A stretch of 34,327 bases of DNA from a virus: positions 1-34,327 of IMG/VR virus record IMGVR_UViG_3300025082_000032; one strand, given 5' to 3'. This document shows positions 5,713 to 14,029 of the stretch, piece by piece (the first letter of the stretch is position 1; the number at the start of each line of letters is the position of its first letter). Position numbers and translations under genes: made by a program. The notes under the pieces are model-generated. The model was not told the DNA's origin. It did no database searches and saw nothing but the letters and a program-made list of their open reading frames with translations.

Positions 5713-7212
5713 ATGGACCCCGTCCTCGAGTACGCCAAACAGCTACGAGCCGAGCGATCCGGCGAGCGCGACATGTTCGCCGAACTCATGTGGCAGGACG
5801 AGCGTCTTGTGGCAGCGGGCTTCCCGCCCATCAGCGACTGGTGGAAAGGCGTTCTCCGAGATTTCTACGCCGGCGGCAAGATTCGCCTAGTGCCACAAGT
5901 GGGCCGACGTGGCGGCAAAAGCTCGACGTTGTGCCGCGTTGCCGTCTGCGAGGTGCTGCATGGCTCGCACGACGTGCCGCCCGGTGACACGGGCGTTTTT
6001 GCATTCGTGAGCGTCAAGAAGCCGGAGGCGCTCGAGCGGCTGGGCACCATCAGAGAGATTCTCGACGCGCTCGGCGTTGACTACGAGCCGAGCGGCGATG
6101 TGATCCAGCTCAGCGGCACTCGGCGCGCGTTCCGCGTCTACGCTGCTAGTTTTCGGACGAGCGTTGGTTTCACCGGCATCGGCTTGGTCTTCGATGAGGT
6201 CAGCCGTTGGCGTGACAGCGACACGGGCGCCAACCCTGCGACCGAGGTGCTGCGCAGCCTGCGGCCCACCATCGTCACGATGCCCAATGCTCGCGAGTTC
6301 CTGAGCAGCAGCCCGTTCAGCACTCTGGACGCGCATTATGAGGCCTTCGAGCGCGGCGACACGGCCGAGCAGACGGTCGTCAATGCCCCGACGTGGGTGG
6401 CAAATCCCACGCTGAGCAAGGACCGCTGTCGGCAACTCGAGCAAGATGAGGCTACGTTCGATCGCGAGTATGGCGCAGTGCCGATGTCAGGCGGCCTCGC
6501 CACGTTCTTCGACCACCGCGAGTTGGAGGCAGCTGTGCGCACCGCAGCGGAGCTCGGCCCGACCACGGCCGACTACCAGCCAGACGACACGCTTACGGCT
6601 GGCGCTGATTTCGGCTTTGCTCGCGACAGCAGCGCAATCGTCACGATGCGACGGCGAGGCGGTATCTACCGTGTTACCGACCTGCTGGAGCTGCGCCCGG
6701 GGCCCGACGCTGCCCTTAAGCCGAGCGAGACAGTGGCCGAGTTTGCGGCGATGCTCGTGGCTCACGGGATTGACGGCGTCATGGCCGATGCGCACTACCG
6801 CGAGAGTATTATCGAACACCTGGCCGAGGAGCAGCTAGGTTTCCTCGACGCGCCAGCGGACGTGCCCGCGACATACGTGCGACTGCGGACGCTGCTGCAT
6901 CAAGGGCAGCTGGAGTTACCCGAGCACAAGCAGTTGCTGCGCGACCTCAAAGAAGTTCAGGCGAGGCCTACGGCAGCTGGGCGACTGCAGATTGTCCTAC
7001 CTCGCCGGACGGGCGGCGGGCACGCTGACATCGTCTCAGCGCTGGTGCTGGCGGCTTGGCAGCGGGCTGGGAAGGTTGTACAAGCGGCGACGATACTGGA
7101 TAATGGCTGGACCCAGCAGGAGCACGATGAGGTTCAGGCGCTAATCCGCAAGCGGCAGCGAGCGAGGGGCGATGACGGATGGATGAGCGACGACTGTACG
7201 TTTGGGGACTAG
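5713..7212 (+). CDS. Terminase large subunit (499 aa)
   Basis: DNA-packaging motor. N-terminal ATPase: Walker A variant GRRGGKSS at residues 64-71 and Walker B LVFDE with DE at 161-162. C-terminal RNase H-like nuclease: D299 in AGADFGF, D359 in VMADAHYRES and D439 in GGHADIVSALV are the expected metal-binding acids. Full length for the family. The start ATG is preceded by GGGGGAG about 10 bases upstream. Together with the portal at 7877 it confirms a tailed, dsDNA-packaging phage (Caudoviricetes). Confidence 0.95.
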   Translation: MDPVLEYAKQLRAERSGERDMFAELMWQDERLVAAGFPPISDWWKGVLRDFYAGGKIRLVPQVGRRGGKSSTLCRVAVCEVLHGSHDVPPGDTGVFAFVSVKKPEALERLGTIREILDALGVDYEPSGDVIQLSGTRRAFRVYAASFRTSVGFTGIGLVFDEVSRWRDSDTGANPATEVLRSLRPTIVTMPNAREFLSSSPFSTLDAHYEAFERGDTAEQTVVNAPTWVANPTLSKDRCRQLEQDEATFDREYGAVPMSGGLATFFDHRELEAAVRTAAELGPTTADYQPDDTLTAGADFGFARDSSAIVTMRRRGGIYRVTDLLELRPGPDAALKPSETVAEFAAMLVAHGIDGVMADAHYRESIIEHLAEEQLGFLDAPADVPATYVRLRTLLHQGQLELPEHKQLLRDLKEVQARPTAAGRLQIVLPRRTGGGHADIVSALVLAAWQRAGKVVQAATILDNGWTQQEHDEVQALIRKRQRARGDDGWMSDDCTFGD

Positions 7213-7237
7213 TGACACGACACGTCGAGGACGGCAA

Positions 7238-7495
7238 ATGAGCATTGATTCGGGAACCCTGACCTCTGTAGGTCAGCTTGCTGACCTGGCCCGCGAAAAA
7301 GGTATCTTGCAGCTACAGGTCGGCAACATCTCAATGGCGCTTGGTGCGCTGCCCACCGAGCAGGTAGATGCGGACGACGAGCAGCCCGCCGACCTCGGCA
7401 CGCCCAGCGGCGGCGATGCTACGGGCGACGACGACATGCGTTTTGCTCACTCACGGATGCGCGCGCCCAACTTGCGAGAGATGCGAAAATCATGA
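7238..7495 (+). CDS. Hypothetical protein between terminase and portal (85 aa)
   Basis: No family recognised. An N-terminal helical half (VGQLADLAREKGILQLQVGNIS) is followed by an acidic Asp/Gly-rich tail and a basic C-terminus (MRAPNLREMRKS). The ATG at 7238 is chosen for the GAGGA upstream. The in-frame ATG at 7202 overlaps the terminase gene and lacks a ribosome site. Coupled by ATGA to the next gene. Probably a small virion or assembly factor, but this is positional inference. Confidence 0.6.
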   Translation: MSIDSGTLTSVGQLADLAREKGILQLQVGNISMALGALPTEQVDADDEQPADLGTPSGGDATGDDDMRFAHSRMRAPNLREMRKS

Positions 7496-7884
7496 GGCGT
7501 CGACTCGTGCACGCTGAACTCGCTGAGCCCGCGGGCACTCCCGGGCCGGGCAACAACATCCGCGTACCCGTGCAGCATTTGCAGACGGAGCACCCGGCCC
7601 ACGGTGGCTACGTCGAATCGTTGGAGTACCGCGATGGCCTAGTGTGGGCAGGCGATACCGCCTACACTGGCGCCAAGCGGTTGCAGTTTGCGCCGCTGCA
7701 CCCAAGCGAGGAGACTGCTTGGATGCCTATCTGGGCCGCGGGACATAACGCCTCCGTGTCAACGTGCGCCATCTGCGGCGATAAGCTAGGACCAAAGCAG
7801 CAGCGGAACAAATCCAAGACATGCGGGCGATCATGCGGTGCGACGCTGCGGCACCAGAAGCGAAAAGAGCTGAACAATGGATGA
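7492..7884 (+). CDS. Zinc-binding hypothetical protein ahead of portal (130 aa)
   Basis: Two parts. Residues 1-85 look like a beta-rich module (IRVPVQHLQ, GYVESLEYRDGLVWAG, LQFAPLHPSEE). Residues about 88-130 carry CAIC and C-x3-C (KTCGRSCG) followed by a basic tail, a short zinc knuckle. The first part may be structural and the second may bind nucleic acid. Overlaps the portal start by 8 bases. No specific function recognised. Confidence 0.6.
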   Translation: MRRRLVHAELAEPAGTPGPGNNIRVPVQHLQTEHPAHGGYVESLEYRDGLVWAGDTAYTGAKRLQFAPLHPSEETAWMPIWAAGHNASVSTCAICGDKLGPKQQRNKSKTCGRSCGATLRHQKRKELNNG

Positions 7885-9751
7885 AACGCGCTGGTGGAAG
7901 GCACAGAGCGAGGACCTAGCCCAGGCCGTGTGCGACGCGGCGTCCGAACTCGATGATGTAACGTTGGGTCGGCAGCAAACGATTCTCGACTCCTATTGCC
8001 TGTATGGCGACCGCAGCGCCATCATCGGCAGCGGGTTCTCAGCTTTGCAGCAGGACGCATCTATCACGCGCAATGTCATCGCCAGCGCAGTGGATACTGT
8101 ACTGAGCGAGGTCACCCAGACGCGCCCGCGCCCGATGTTCGTAACCATTGGCGGCGACTACCTGGAGCAGGAGCGCGCCCGCAAGCTGACGTACTACTGC
8201 GATGCCAAATTCCAGGAAGCATCGGCGCGCGACCAGGGCGACCAGGCGACGCGTGACGCTGTTGTGGCCGGACTCGGTATCCTGTGGCCGTACATCGATC
8301 CGCTGCGGCAGCAGGTGGACGTCGAGCGCATCTTCCCCGCTCATTTCCTCGTAGACGATCGCAATTGCGTAGGCGTGTGGCCGCGCTCATACTTCGTCCG
8401 GCGCATTATGGATCGCTGGCAGCTGTCGAGTATGTACCCGGACCACGCCGATGCCATCGAGAGCGCACCGGGCCCCGACGAGTCGCAGTGGTACGCTGAC
8501 TCCTACAGGACGCAGGATACCGTGGAGGTGTGGGAGGCTATCCACCTGCCGAGCGGACCCGAGACGGGCGACGGGCGCCACGTTACTGTGGTCCCCGGCG
8601 CGGTGCTGTACGATGAGCCCTACATCTACCGCGACCCACCATTTGCTTTCGTCCGCGCAGTCAAGCCCATCTGTGGGTTCTGGGGCGAATCGCTAGCGCA
8701 ACGAGCCGAGCCGACGCAGCTGGAGCTGAACAAGCTCCTGCGGCGCACTCAAGACTCGATGCACTTGAACGCGCGTCCGATCTGGTGGGTGCCGCGACAA
8801 TCGGGCGTGGTGGTGGCGCATCTCACGAACGACGTCGGAACAGTGGTGCAGTACGACGGCGCGAGGCCGCCGGTACAATACAACCCGCAATCCATGCCGG
8901 CAGACGTGTATCAGTACATCGCGGCGCTTGAGGGCAAAATCTACACGCAAATTGGCGCATCTGAGCTCTCCGCTGCAAGCCTCAAGCCCCGCGGGCTGAA
9001 TAGCGGGCGAGCTTTGCAGGTGTACAACGACGTACAATCGCGGCGCTTCATCGGCCTTGAGCGCGACTACGAGCAGCTTTTCGTGCGCCTTGCGCGATTG
9101 ACGGTTCGCCTCGAAAAGCAGATCGCCGAGGACAACCCCGAGCATGAGATCGTCTACGAGAAAAAGAAGGCGGCTACGCGCGTGCGCATCAAGTGGGGTG
9201 ATATCGACCTCGACGAAGACAGCTATCGCGTTCAGGTGTTTCCTGCGTCTGCCTTCCCGACCAATCCCGCGGCGAAGATCGAAATGTTGGAAGGCATGCT
9301 CGAACGCGGCACCATCGACCAACAGGCTTTCTACGAGCTCTCGCTTGACGTCCCCGACTTGGAGGCCATGCGCAACCGCGTTGTGGCGCCGCTCGAGCTG
9401 CTACATCGGCGCTTCGACATGATGCTTGAAGACGGCGAATACCTCGCGCCCGACACATATATGGATCTCGAGATGGGCATCCGCGAGTGCGGCATCACGC
9501 TGCAGCGCGCCGAACTCGATGGCGCTCCTGCTGAGCGTCTCGAGCTGCTCCGGCGATGGCTCGGCGATGCCAAAGCACACCTAGACGCAGCAGCGCAGGC
9601 CATGGCGCCACCAGCGCCGCCGCCGATGCCCCCGGGCATGGATCCAGGCATGATGTCCCCCGAGGGCATGGGCCCGCCGATGCCTCCTGGGGCACCTCCC
9701 GAGCTTGACCCTGCGCTTGCTGGCGTGCCCGACCTGCCGCCGATGAACTAG
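7877..9751 (+). CDS. Portal (head-tail connector) protein (624 aa)
   Basis: Forms the dodecameric ring at the unique capsid vertex through which DNA enters and leaves. Size, position between terminase and scaffold, and composition fit podovirus-type portals: an N-terminal helical region, a mixed alpha/beta wing (FPAHFLVDDRN, DPPFAFVRAVKP), then a long helical stem including ELNKLLRRTQDSMHLN and a segment SGRALQVYNDVQSRRF. The C-terminus (about residue 570 onward) is a low-complexity Pro/Met/Gly tail, common in portals whose barrel ends in flexible sequence. The start overlaps the upstream gene. Confidence 0.85.
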   Translation: MDETRWWKAQSEDLAQAVCDAASELDDVTLGRQQTILDSYCLYGDRSAIIGSGFSALQQDASITRNVIASAVDTVLSEVTQTRPRPMFVTIGGDYLEQERARKLTYYCDAKFQEASARDQGDQATRDAVVAGLGILWPYIDPLRQQVDVERIFPAHFLVDDRNCVGVWPRSYFVRRIMDRWQLSSMYPDHADAIESAPGPDESQWYADSYRTQDTVEVWEAIHLPSGPETGDGRHVTVVPGAVLYDEPYIYRDPPFAFVRAVKPICGFWGESLAQRAEPTQLELNKLLRRTQDSMHLNARPIWWVPRQSGVVVAHLTNDVGTVVQYDGARPPVQYNPQSMPADVYQYIAALEGKIYTQIGASELSAASLKPRGLNSGRALQVYNDVQSRRFIGLERDYEQLFVRLARLTVRLEKQIAEDNPEHEIVYEKKKAATRVRIKWGDIDLDEDSYRVQVFPASAFPTNPAAKIEMLEGMLERGTIDQQAFYELSLDVPDLEAMRNRVVAPLELLHRRFDMMLEDGEYLAPDTYMDLEMGIRECGITLQRAELDGAPAERLELLRRWLGDAKAHLDAAAQAMAPPAPPPMPPGMDPGMMSPEGMGPPMPPGAPPELDPALAGVPDLPPMN

Positions 9752-9758
9752 AGGAACC

Positions 9759-10841
9759 ATGAGCCAAGAAGTTGCCGACATCGCCACCGCTGACACCGCA
9801 GCGCCCGCCCCGGATGTTCCCGCAGCGGCGCCCGATGCCGCGCCCGACGCACCCGCAGCAGCCATCGAAGCGGCAAGCGATGCGGAGCTGCTCGAAGCGG
9901 CCGACGCTGCCCTGAGGGGCACTGACGCAGCAGACGACGTTCCCGACGCCGACGCCGCGACGAAGCCAGGCGCAATCGGCGCCAAGCCCGACGACGCGCC
10001 CAGCGATGATCCACCCAAGCCTGACGCCAAGCCCGACGACGAGCCCATCGGCGACATCGAGCGCAAGACCGGATCGCGCGCGTGGGAGCACAAGCAGCTC
10101 CGGCGCAAGCAGCAGCAGCAAGCGCGCGCTGAGGCGGACTATGACGCGCGCGTCAAGGCGCTCGCCGAGAAAGAGGCAGCTGCCGCGGGTGATGCGGAGC
10201 TCGCCAAGTTGATGACCCTGAATCCAATCAAAGCCGCGGAGGAACTCGCCAAGCGCGGAGGGTTGCGCGGTGACGAGTTTTTGGAGCGCCTGCAGCGGGC
10301 GTACGTCAAGGGCGACGATGGCGGCCAGGCCGACGTGCGCACCGATCTTGCCGAAATCAAGGCAGAGATCAAGGCGCTCAACGAGGCTCGCGCAGCAGCT
10401 GTCGCCGAGCGCAAGGAGGCGGCACAAGCAGACGCGCTGGCCAAGCAGAAAACCAGCTGGGTAGATGGGCTCGCCAAGCAGGCCACCAATGGCGGGGGTT
10501 ACACCTACCTCGCTGCAGCCATGAAAGCAGATCCCGAAAAGACCCGCCGCGCAATGGCTGACGCGGTGGAGACGATCTGCCGCGAAGGGTGGGAGGTCGC
10601 ACCCGAGGACCTGCTTGACGAACTTGACAAGCAGGAAAAAGCCAGCCACGATCACTACGCAGCAATGCAGGCGCACCTCTCGGGGAGCGTTCCGGGCCAG
10701 GGACACCCGGCTGGCCAGCCAGCAAAACCCGCCTCAGCACAGAGGACAGTCACCCCCCACGATGTCGCTAACAGCGGCGGCGCACAACGGGAGCTAACTC
10801 CTGAGGAAAGGTTGCTAGAGGCCGATAAGCTTCTGCGGTAA
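9759..10841 (+). CDS. Scaffolding protein (360 aa)
   Basis: Internal scaffold for procapsid assembly. The first 100 residues are an acidic, Ala/Pro/Asp-rich disordered stretch. Residues about 105-260 are charged coiled-coil (EHKQLRRKQQQQARAEADYD and ALNEARAAAVAERKEAAQ), and the C-terminus is basic-tinged and helical (PEERLLEADKLLR), the usual capsid-binding end. It lies between portal and major capsid genes, the canonical position. GAGGA precedes the ATG. Family-level homology is not needed for the assignment: composition plus synteny are persuasive. Confidence 0.82.
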   Translation: MSQEVADIATADTAAPAPDVPAAAPDAAPDAPAAAIEAASDAELLEAADAALRGTDAADDVPDADAATKPGAIGAKPDDAPSDDPPKPDAKPDDEPIGDIERKTGSRAWEHKQLRRKQQQQARAEADYDARVKALAEKEAAAAGDAELAKLMTLNPIKAAEELAKRGGLRGDEFLERLQRAYVKGDDGGQADVRTDLAEIKAEIKALNEARAAAVAERKEAAQADALAKQKTSWVDGLAKQATNGGGYTYLAAAMKADPEKTRRAMADAVETICREGWEVAPEDLLDELDKQEKASHDHYAAMQAHLSGSVPGQGHPAGQPAKPASAQRTVTPHDVANSGGAQRELTPEERLLEADKLLR

Positions 10842-10889
10842 CCCCGAGGCTGACAGCTCTATTGGCGCATGCCGTCAACAGGAGCTGCA

Positions 10890-12122
10890 ATGGCTAGTCT
10901 GACTACTACGGCGTTCGCCAACGCCTTGAAAATCCTCTACAGCAAGGGCTTGGAGGAGGTTTGGTACAAAAAGTCCCCATTCTTGGCATGGGTCAACAAG
11001 AGCTACAACTTCGAGGGCGCGTCCAAACAGATCGTCCCGCTAGTCGCTGGCATCCGCGGCTCGACGAAGTTCGCAGAGGCGATGGCTGCCAAGAGTAACC
11101 CGACGCTGGCCAAGTTCTTGGTCACGCGGGTAAAGGACTACGTGATCGGCTCGATCGACAACGAGGCAATGAAGGCCTCGCGGTCGCAAAAAGGCGCGAT
11201 GGCGCAGGCTCTCAAGACGCAGATGGACGCCGCTCTGTACGAATTTGGCCGCTCCGCAGCCTTCCAGGTTTGGGGCGACGGCACCGGTACACGCGGCACC
11301 GTTTCGAGTGAATCGACTGTGACGCTGACTCTCACCGATGTGAACGATATGGTTAAGTTTGAGATCGGTATGGTGGTTGAGGCCAAGTCGAGCGGCGGCA
11401 CGCTGCGTTCTGGATCTGTGGCCATCACGGCTATCGACCGCGATGCCAAAACGCTGACCGCTGCGGCCAACTGGACCACGGGCATCCCTGGCCTTGTGGC
11501 TACCGACACCATCGCTCGCGCTGGTGACTACACGGCCAGCAGCAGCAACGTCCTGAGCGGCGTCTTGGCTTGGATTCCGCCAACGGCCCCGACAACCGGT
11601 GACAGCTTCTTTGGGCAGGATCGCTCTGTCGACGTCAACCGGCTGAGCGGAACACGAGTGCTCGGCGCCGGCAAGACGATCGAGGAAATCGTCTTCGATG
11701 CGCAGGCTGAGGCGGCAATCAATGGCGCACAGGTGGACACGCTTTGGCTCAATTCCAAGCGGCGCGCCGAGTTGTGCAAGAGCCTGCAGGGCAAGGCCAT
11801 GTATCAGCAGACCAGCGTTACTAGCAGCGGCGGCCAGAGCGGCAAGGTGAAGGTTGGCTTTACCGGATTCGTCGTACCCGGCGAGGATGGCCCAGTGACG
11901 ATCATGTCAGATCCCAACTGCCCCTACGCCTACGGGCTCATGACTCGTAAAGCGGCGTGGGAGCTTTCTTGCCTCGACGGCTGCCCTCACTTCGCAGACG
12001 AAGCGGGCGGCAAATTCATGCAAGAGACCTCGGCCGATGCCATTGAGTTCCGACTTAAAGTGTATTGGCAGCTCTGCTGCGAAAACACCCGCGACAACAT
12101 CCTGATCAGTTGGGACGCATAG
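10890..12122 (+). CDS. Major capsid protein (410 aa)
   Basis: HK97-fold-sized protein immediately after the scaffold. The N-terminal arm (ALKILYSKGLEEVWYKKSPF) precedes a P-loop/spine-like region with VPLVAGIRGSTKFAEA, a central beta-rich insertion and a C-terminal segment rich in Cys and Trp (WQLCCENTRDNILISW). The ATG at 10890 is chosen for the CAGGAG 9 bases upstream; the in-frame ATG at 10869 has none. The expected copy number would make this the most abundant virion protein. Strong synteny-based call. Confidence 0.85.
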   Translation: MASLTTTAFANALKILYSKGLEEVWYKKSPFLAWVNKSYNFEGASKQIVPLVAGIRGSTKFAEAMAAKSNPTLAKFLVTRVKDYVIGSIDNEAMKASRSQKGAMAQALKTQMDAALYEFGRSAAFQVWGDGTGTRGTVSSESTVTLTLTDVNDMVKFEIGMVVEAKSSGGTLRSGSVAITAIDRDAKTLTAAANWTTGIPGLVATDTIARAGDYTASSSNVLSGVLAWIPPTAPTTGDSFFGQDRSVDVNRLSGTRVLGAGKTIEEIVFDAQAEAAINGAQVDTLWLNSKRRAELCKSLQGKAMYQQTSVTSSGGQSGKVKVGFTGFVVPGEDGPVTIMSDPNCPYAYGLMTRKAAWELSCLDGCPHFADEAGGKFMQETSADAIEFRLKVYWQLCCENTRDNILISWDA

Positions 12123-12131
12123 GAGGCAATC

Positions 12132-12590
12132 ATGGCTATCAAAGACAGCACTGACCTGATTAAACACCTCGCCCACACGCAATCGCAGGACGACATTGAC
12201 TACCTGTTGCGCGAGAGGGTGATATACTGCCACCTTCCAGCGGACGCAGCGGCGGCAGATGCCACCAACTATATCCTGCTGGAGGCCGACGAGAATATCG
12301 AGCTGGTCAGCGCCAAGATCACATGCGCCGCCGCTGTCGCTCTGGACGCGTCTGACTACGCCACGCTAGACCTGAACATCGAAGACGGGGCTGCGGGCGG
12401 ACTCACGTCTATCGACAGCTTTACCACTGCGGCCACCACACTGGCCGCCAGGGTGGCCAAGTCGTGGTCCGGCATCGCTGCCACGGATACCCTCGACGCG
12501 GGGGAAATTCTCGTCCTCGAGGTCACTAAGACCGGGAGCGGTGTCGTGATTACCGACTGCATGGTTGAAGTCAAGTTCCGCTACCTCTAG
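12132..12590 (+). CDS. Probable head decoration or minor capsid protein (152 aa)
   Basis: Follows the major capsid gene by nine bases with a perfect AGGAGG ribosome site, implying high expression. After a helical N-terminus (DSTDLIKHLAHTQSQDDIDY) the remainder is beta-rich and acidic with alternating Val/Thr/Ala (ELVSAKITCAAAVALDAS, ILVLEVTKTGSG), like small jelly-roll or Ig-like capsid cement proteins. No named family recognised. Confidence 0.6.
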   Translation: MAIKDSTDLIKHLAHTQSQDDIDYLLRERVIYCHLPADAAAADATNYILLEADENIELVSAKITCAAAVALDASDYATLDLNIEDGAAGGLTSIDSFTTAATTLAARVAKSWSGIAATDTLDAGEILVLEVTKTGSGVVITDCMVEVKFRYL

Positions 12591-12597
12591 GGCAATC

Positions 12598-12972
12598 ATG
12601 ACCACCTCAGAAAAAGGGCAGTACCGGCCATATGCGGGAGCTCGCGGGCTGACCATTGCGAGCTTCCGCTTCGATACTAACAACGGCTCTGCCGCCGATG
12701 GGTTGGAAGATCCAGGCGGCGTAGTCTCTGCCATGACCTATTCCGCAACGGGTCAGGAAATCGCCACACTCAAGCGGCGGTACAAGCGGATATTTGCGCA
12801 CGCGATCAGCGACGATGGCGACACCGTGGGTGAGGTAGAGGTGGACGCCTCAGCGAGCGCCACAGCGGCAAATACGGTCACCGTGTCCACGTGGTCGGAT
12901 GCGGATCCACAGGTGGCGCTGGCAACCAACAACGTCAAGATCACGGTATTCCTCCACCTGTACGACAACTAG
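12598..12972 (+). CDS. Small beta-rich virion protein (124 aa)
   Basis: No family recognised. Beta-strand-rich sequence with EVEVDASASATAANTVTVSTW and a C-terminal VKITVFLHLYD strand, resembling capsid cement or head-surface proteins. The ATG at 12598 follows an AGGG and the short gap after the previous gene; the upstream in-frame ATG at 12565 lies inside that gene. Probably a partner of the 152-aa protein in decorating the head. Confidence 0.55.
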   Translation: MTTSEKGQYRPYAGARGLTIASFRFDTNNGSAADGLEDPGGVVSAMTYSATGQEIATLKRRYKRIFAHAISDDGDTVGEVEVDASASATAANTVTVSTWSDADPQVALATNNVKITVFLHLYDN

Positions 12973-12985
12973 GAAGTAGGCCCCC

Positions 12986-13708
12986 ATGGCTGCCAGCGTT
13001 CGCCTCGACGAACTACAACCGCGAGTTCGCGAGCTGGCAGACATGGAAACTGCGGCGGCCGCGTCTCACCTTATCGACGATACCGAGCTGAATCGGGCCA
13101 TCAATCGCAACCTGAAGCGCCTGTACGACAAGCTCATCATGGTTCGCGGCGACGACTACTACGCCACCAGCAGCACTATTTCCACAGTGGCAGCGCAAGC
13201 GGCATATGCACTGCCCGCCACGTTCTATCAGCTGCTTACCGTAATGGCGTACGACGGGAGCGGCAACTATCGCGATCTGAAGCGCTGGGGCTACAAGGAC
13301 CTGGCCGCGCTAAAGAGCCTGGAAGCCAACAGCAACAGCGGCCTGGAGTGGTACCGATACAGGCTAGTCGGCACCACGGTTGAGATCCGGCCCAAGCCCA
13401 CCGCGGCAACTGACACGCTGGAATACCATTTTATCCCCACCATGACCGAGCTTGCCAATGCGAGCGACACGTTCGACGGCGTCAATGGATGGGAAGATTG
13501 GGCATGCTACGGGGCTGCCGTCGATATGGCTAACAAGGAGGAGAGTTACGAGCACGCGGCCGCATTGAAGGCGCAGCAGGCCGAACTCACCGAGGCGATC
13601 CGCAAGCTTGCAGGATCCCGCGACGCTGGCCGACCGCAGCAGGTACAGGACACGCGCAAGGACTGGAGCACGCGACGCCGCTTCGGGCGCAATGATTGGA
13701 ATTACTAG
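12986..13708 (+). CDS. Head-to-tail adaptor protein (240 aa)
   Basis: Early helical region (ADMETAAAASHLIDDTELNRA, INRNLKRLYDKLI) followed by a beta module (YYATSSTISTVAAQAAYALP, TVEIRPKPTAATDTLEYHFI) and a C-terminal long charged helix (HAAALKAQQAELTEAIRKLA). This layout matches podovirus adaptor proteins that bind below the portal, such as gp4-like or T7 gp11-like. Position after capsid genes and before the nozzle-like gene agrees. Ends in a basic tail ready for DNA or portal contact. Confidence 0.65.
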   Translation: MAASVRLDELQPRVRELADMETAAAASHLIDDTELNRAINRNLKRLYDKLIMVRGDDYYATSSTISTVAAQAAYALPATFYQLLTVMAYDGSGNYRDLKRWGYKDLAALKSLEANSNSGLEWYRYRLVGTTVEIRPKPTAATDTLEYHFIPTMTELANASDTFDGVNGWEDWACYGAAVDMANKEESYEHAAALKAQQAELTEAIRKLAGSRDAGRPQQVQDTRKDWSTRRRFGRNDWNY

Positions 13709-13711
13709 GCC

Positions 13712-14029
13712 ATGGGTCGGAACCCTGCCAACCCTAGGCCGCACCAAGACGACCGCCGCGCCGAGTCGCTCAGTGAGGCGGCGCGTGCGCTGCAGGGGCA
13801 AACGCGCAGCCTACCCTTCCATGAGGGCAACAAGGTCTCGGTGAGCATGACGGCCAACAGTAGCAAGGTCGTGTACCACCACCTCGGGCACGTGCCGCAG
13901 GGGTATCTACTCTGGGGCGTTAAGGGTGACGAGGGCAACGTCTCGTACACTGCCAAGGACGACAAGACAATCACATTCAAGAACGCCGCAGCAGCAGCGG
14001 CGGTCACATTCGACGCGTGGGTGTTCTGA
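13712..14029 (+). CDS. Small tail or head-tail joining protein (105 aa)
   Basis: N-terminal disordered, charged region, then a beta domain (KVSVSMTANSSKVVYHHLG, GYLLWGVKGDEGNVSYTA) ending FDAWVF. No named family. It sits between adaptor and nozzle genes, and its TGA overlaps the nozzle start (TGATG), suggesting a stoichiometric structural partner. The ribosome site is weak (TAGG), so translation may depend on coupling to the adaptor gene. Confidence 0.6.
   Translation: MGRNPANPRPHQDDRRAESLSEAARALQGQTRSLPFHEGNKVSVSMTANSSKVVYHHLGHVPQGYLLWGVKGDEGNVSYTAKDDKTITFKNAAAAAAVTFDAWVF

Noticed and set aside
9495-10706. 403-codon minus-strand frame opposite portal end and scaffold
   Set aside because: Long open antisense frames are common in GC-rich genes. 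The sense strand carries well-supported portal and scaffold genes, and the translation is low-complexity Gly/Cys/Arg.
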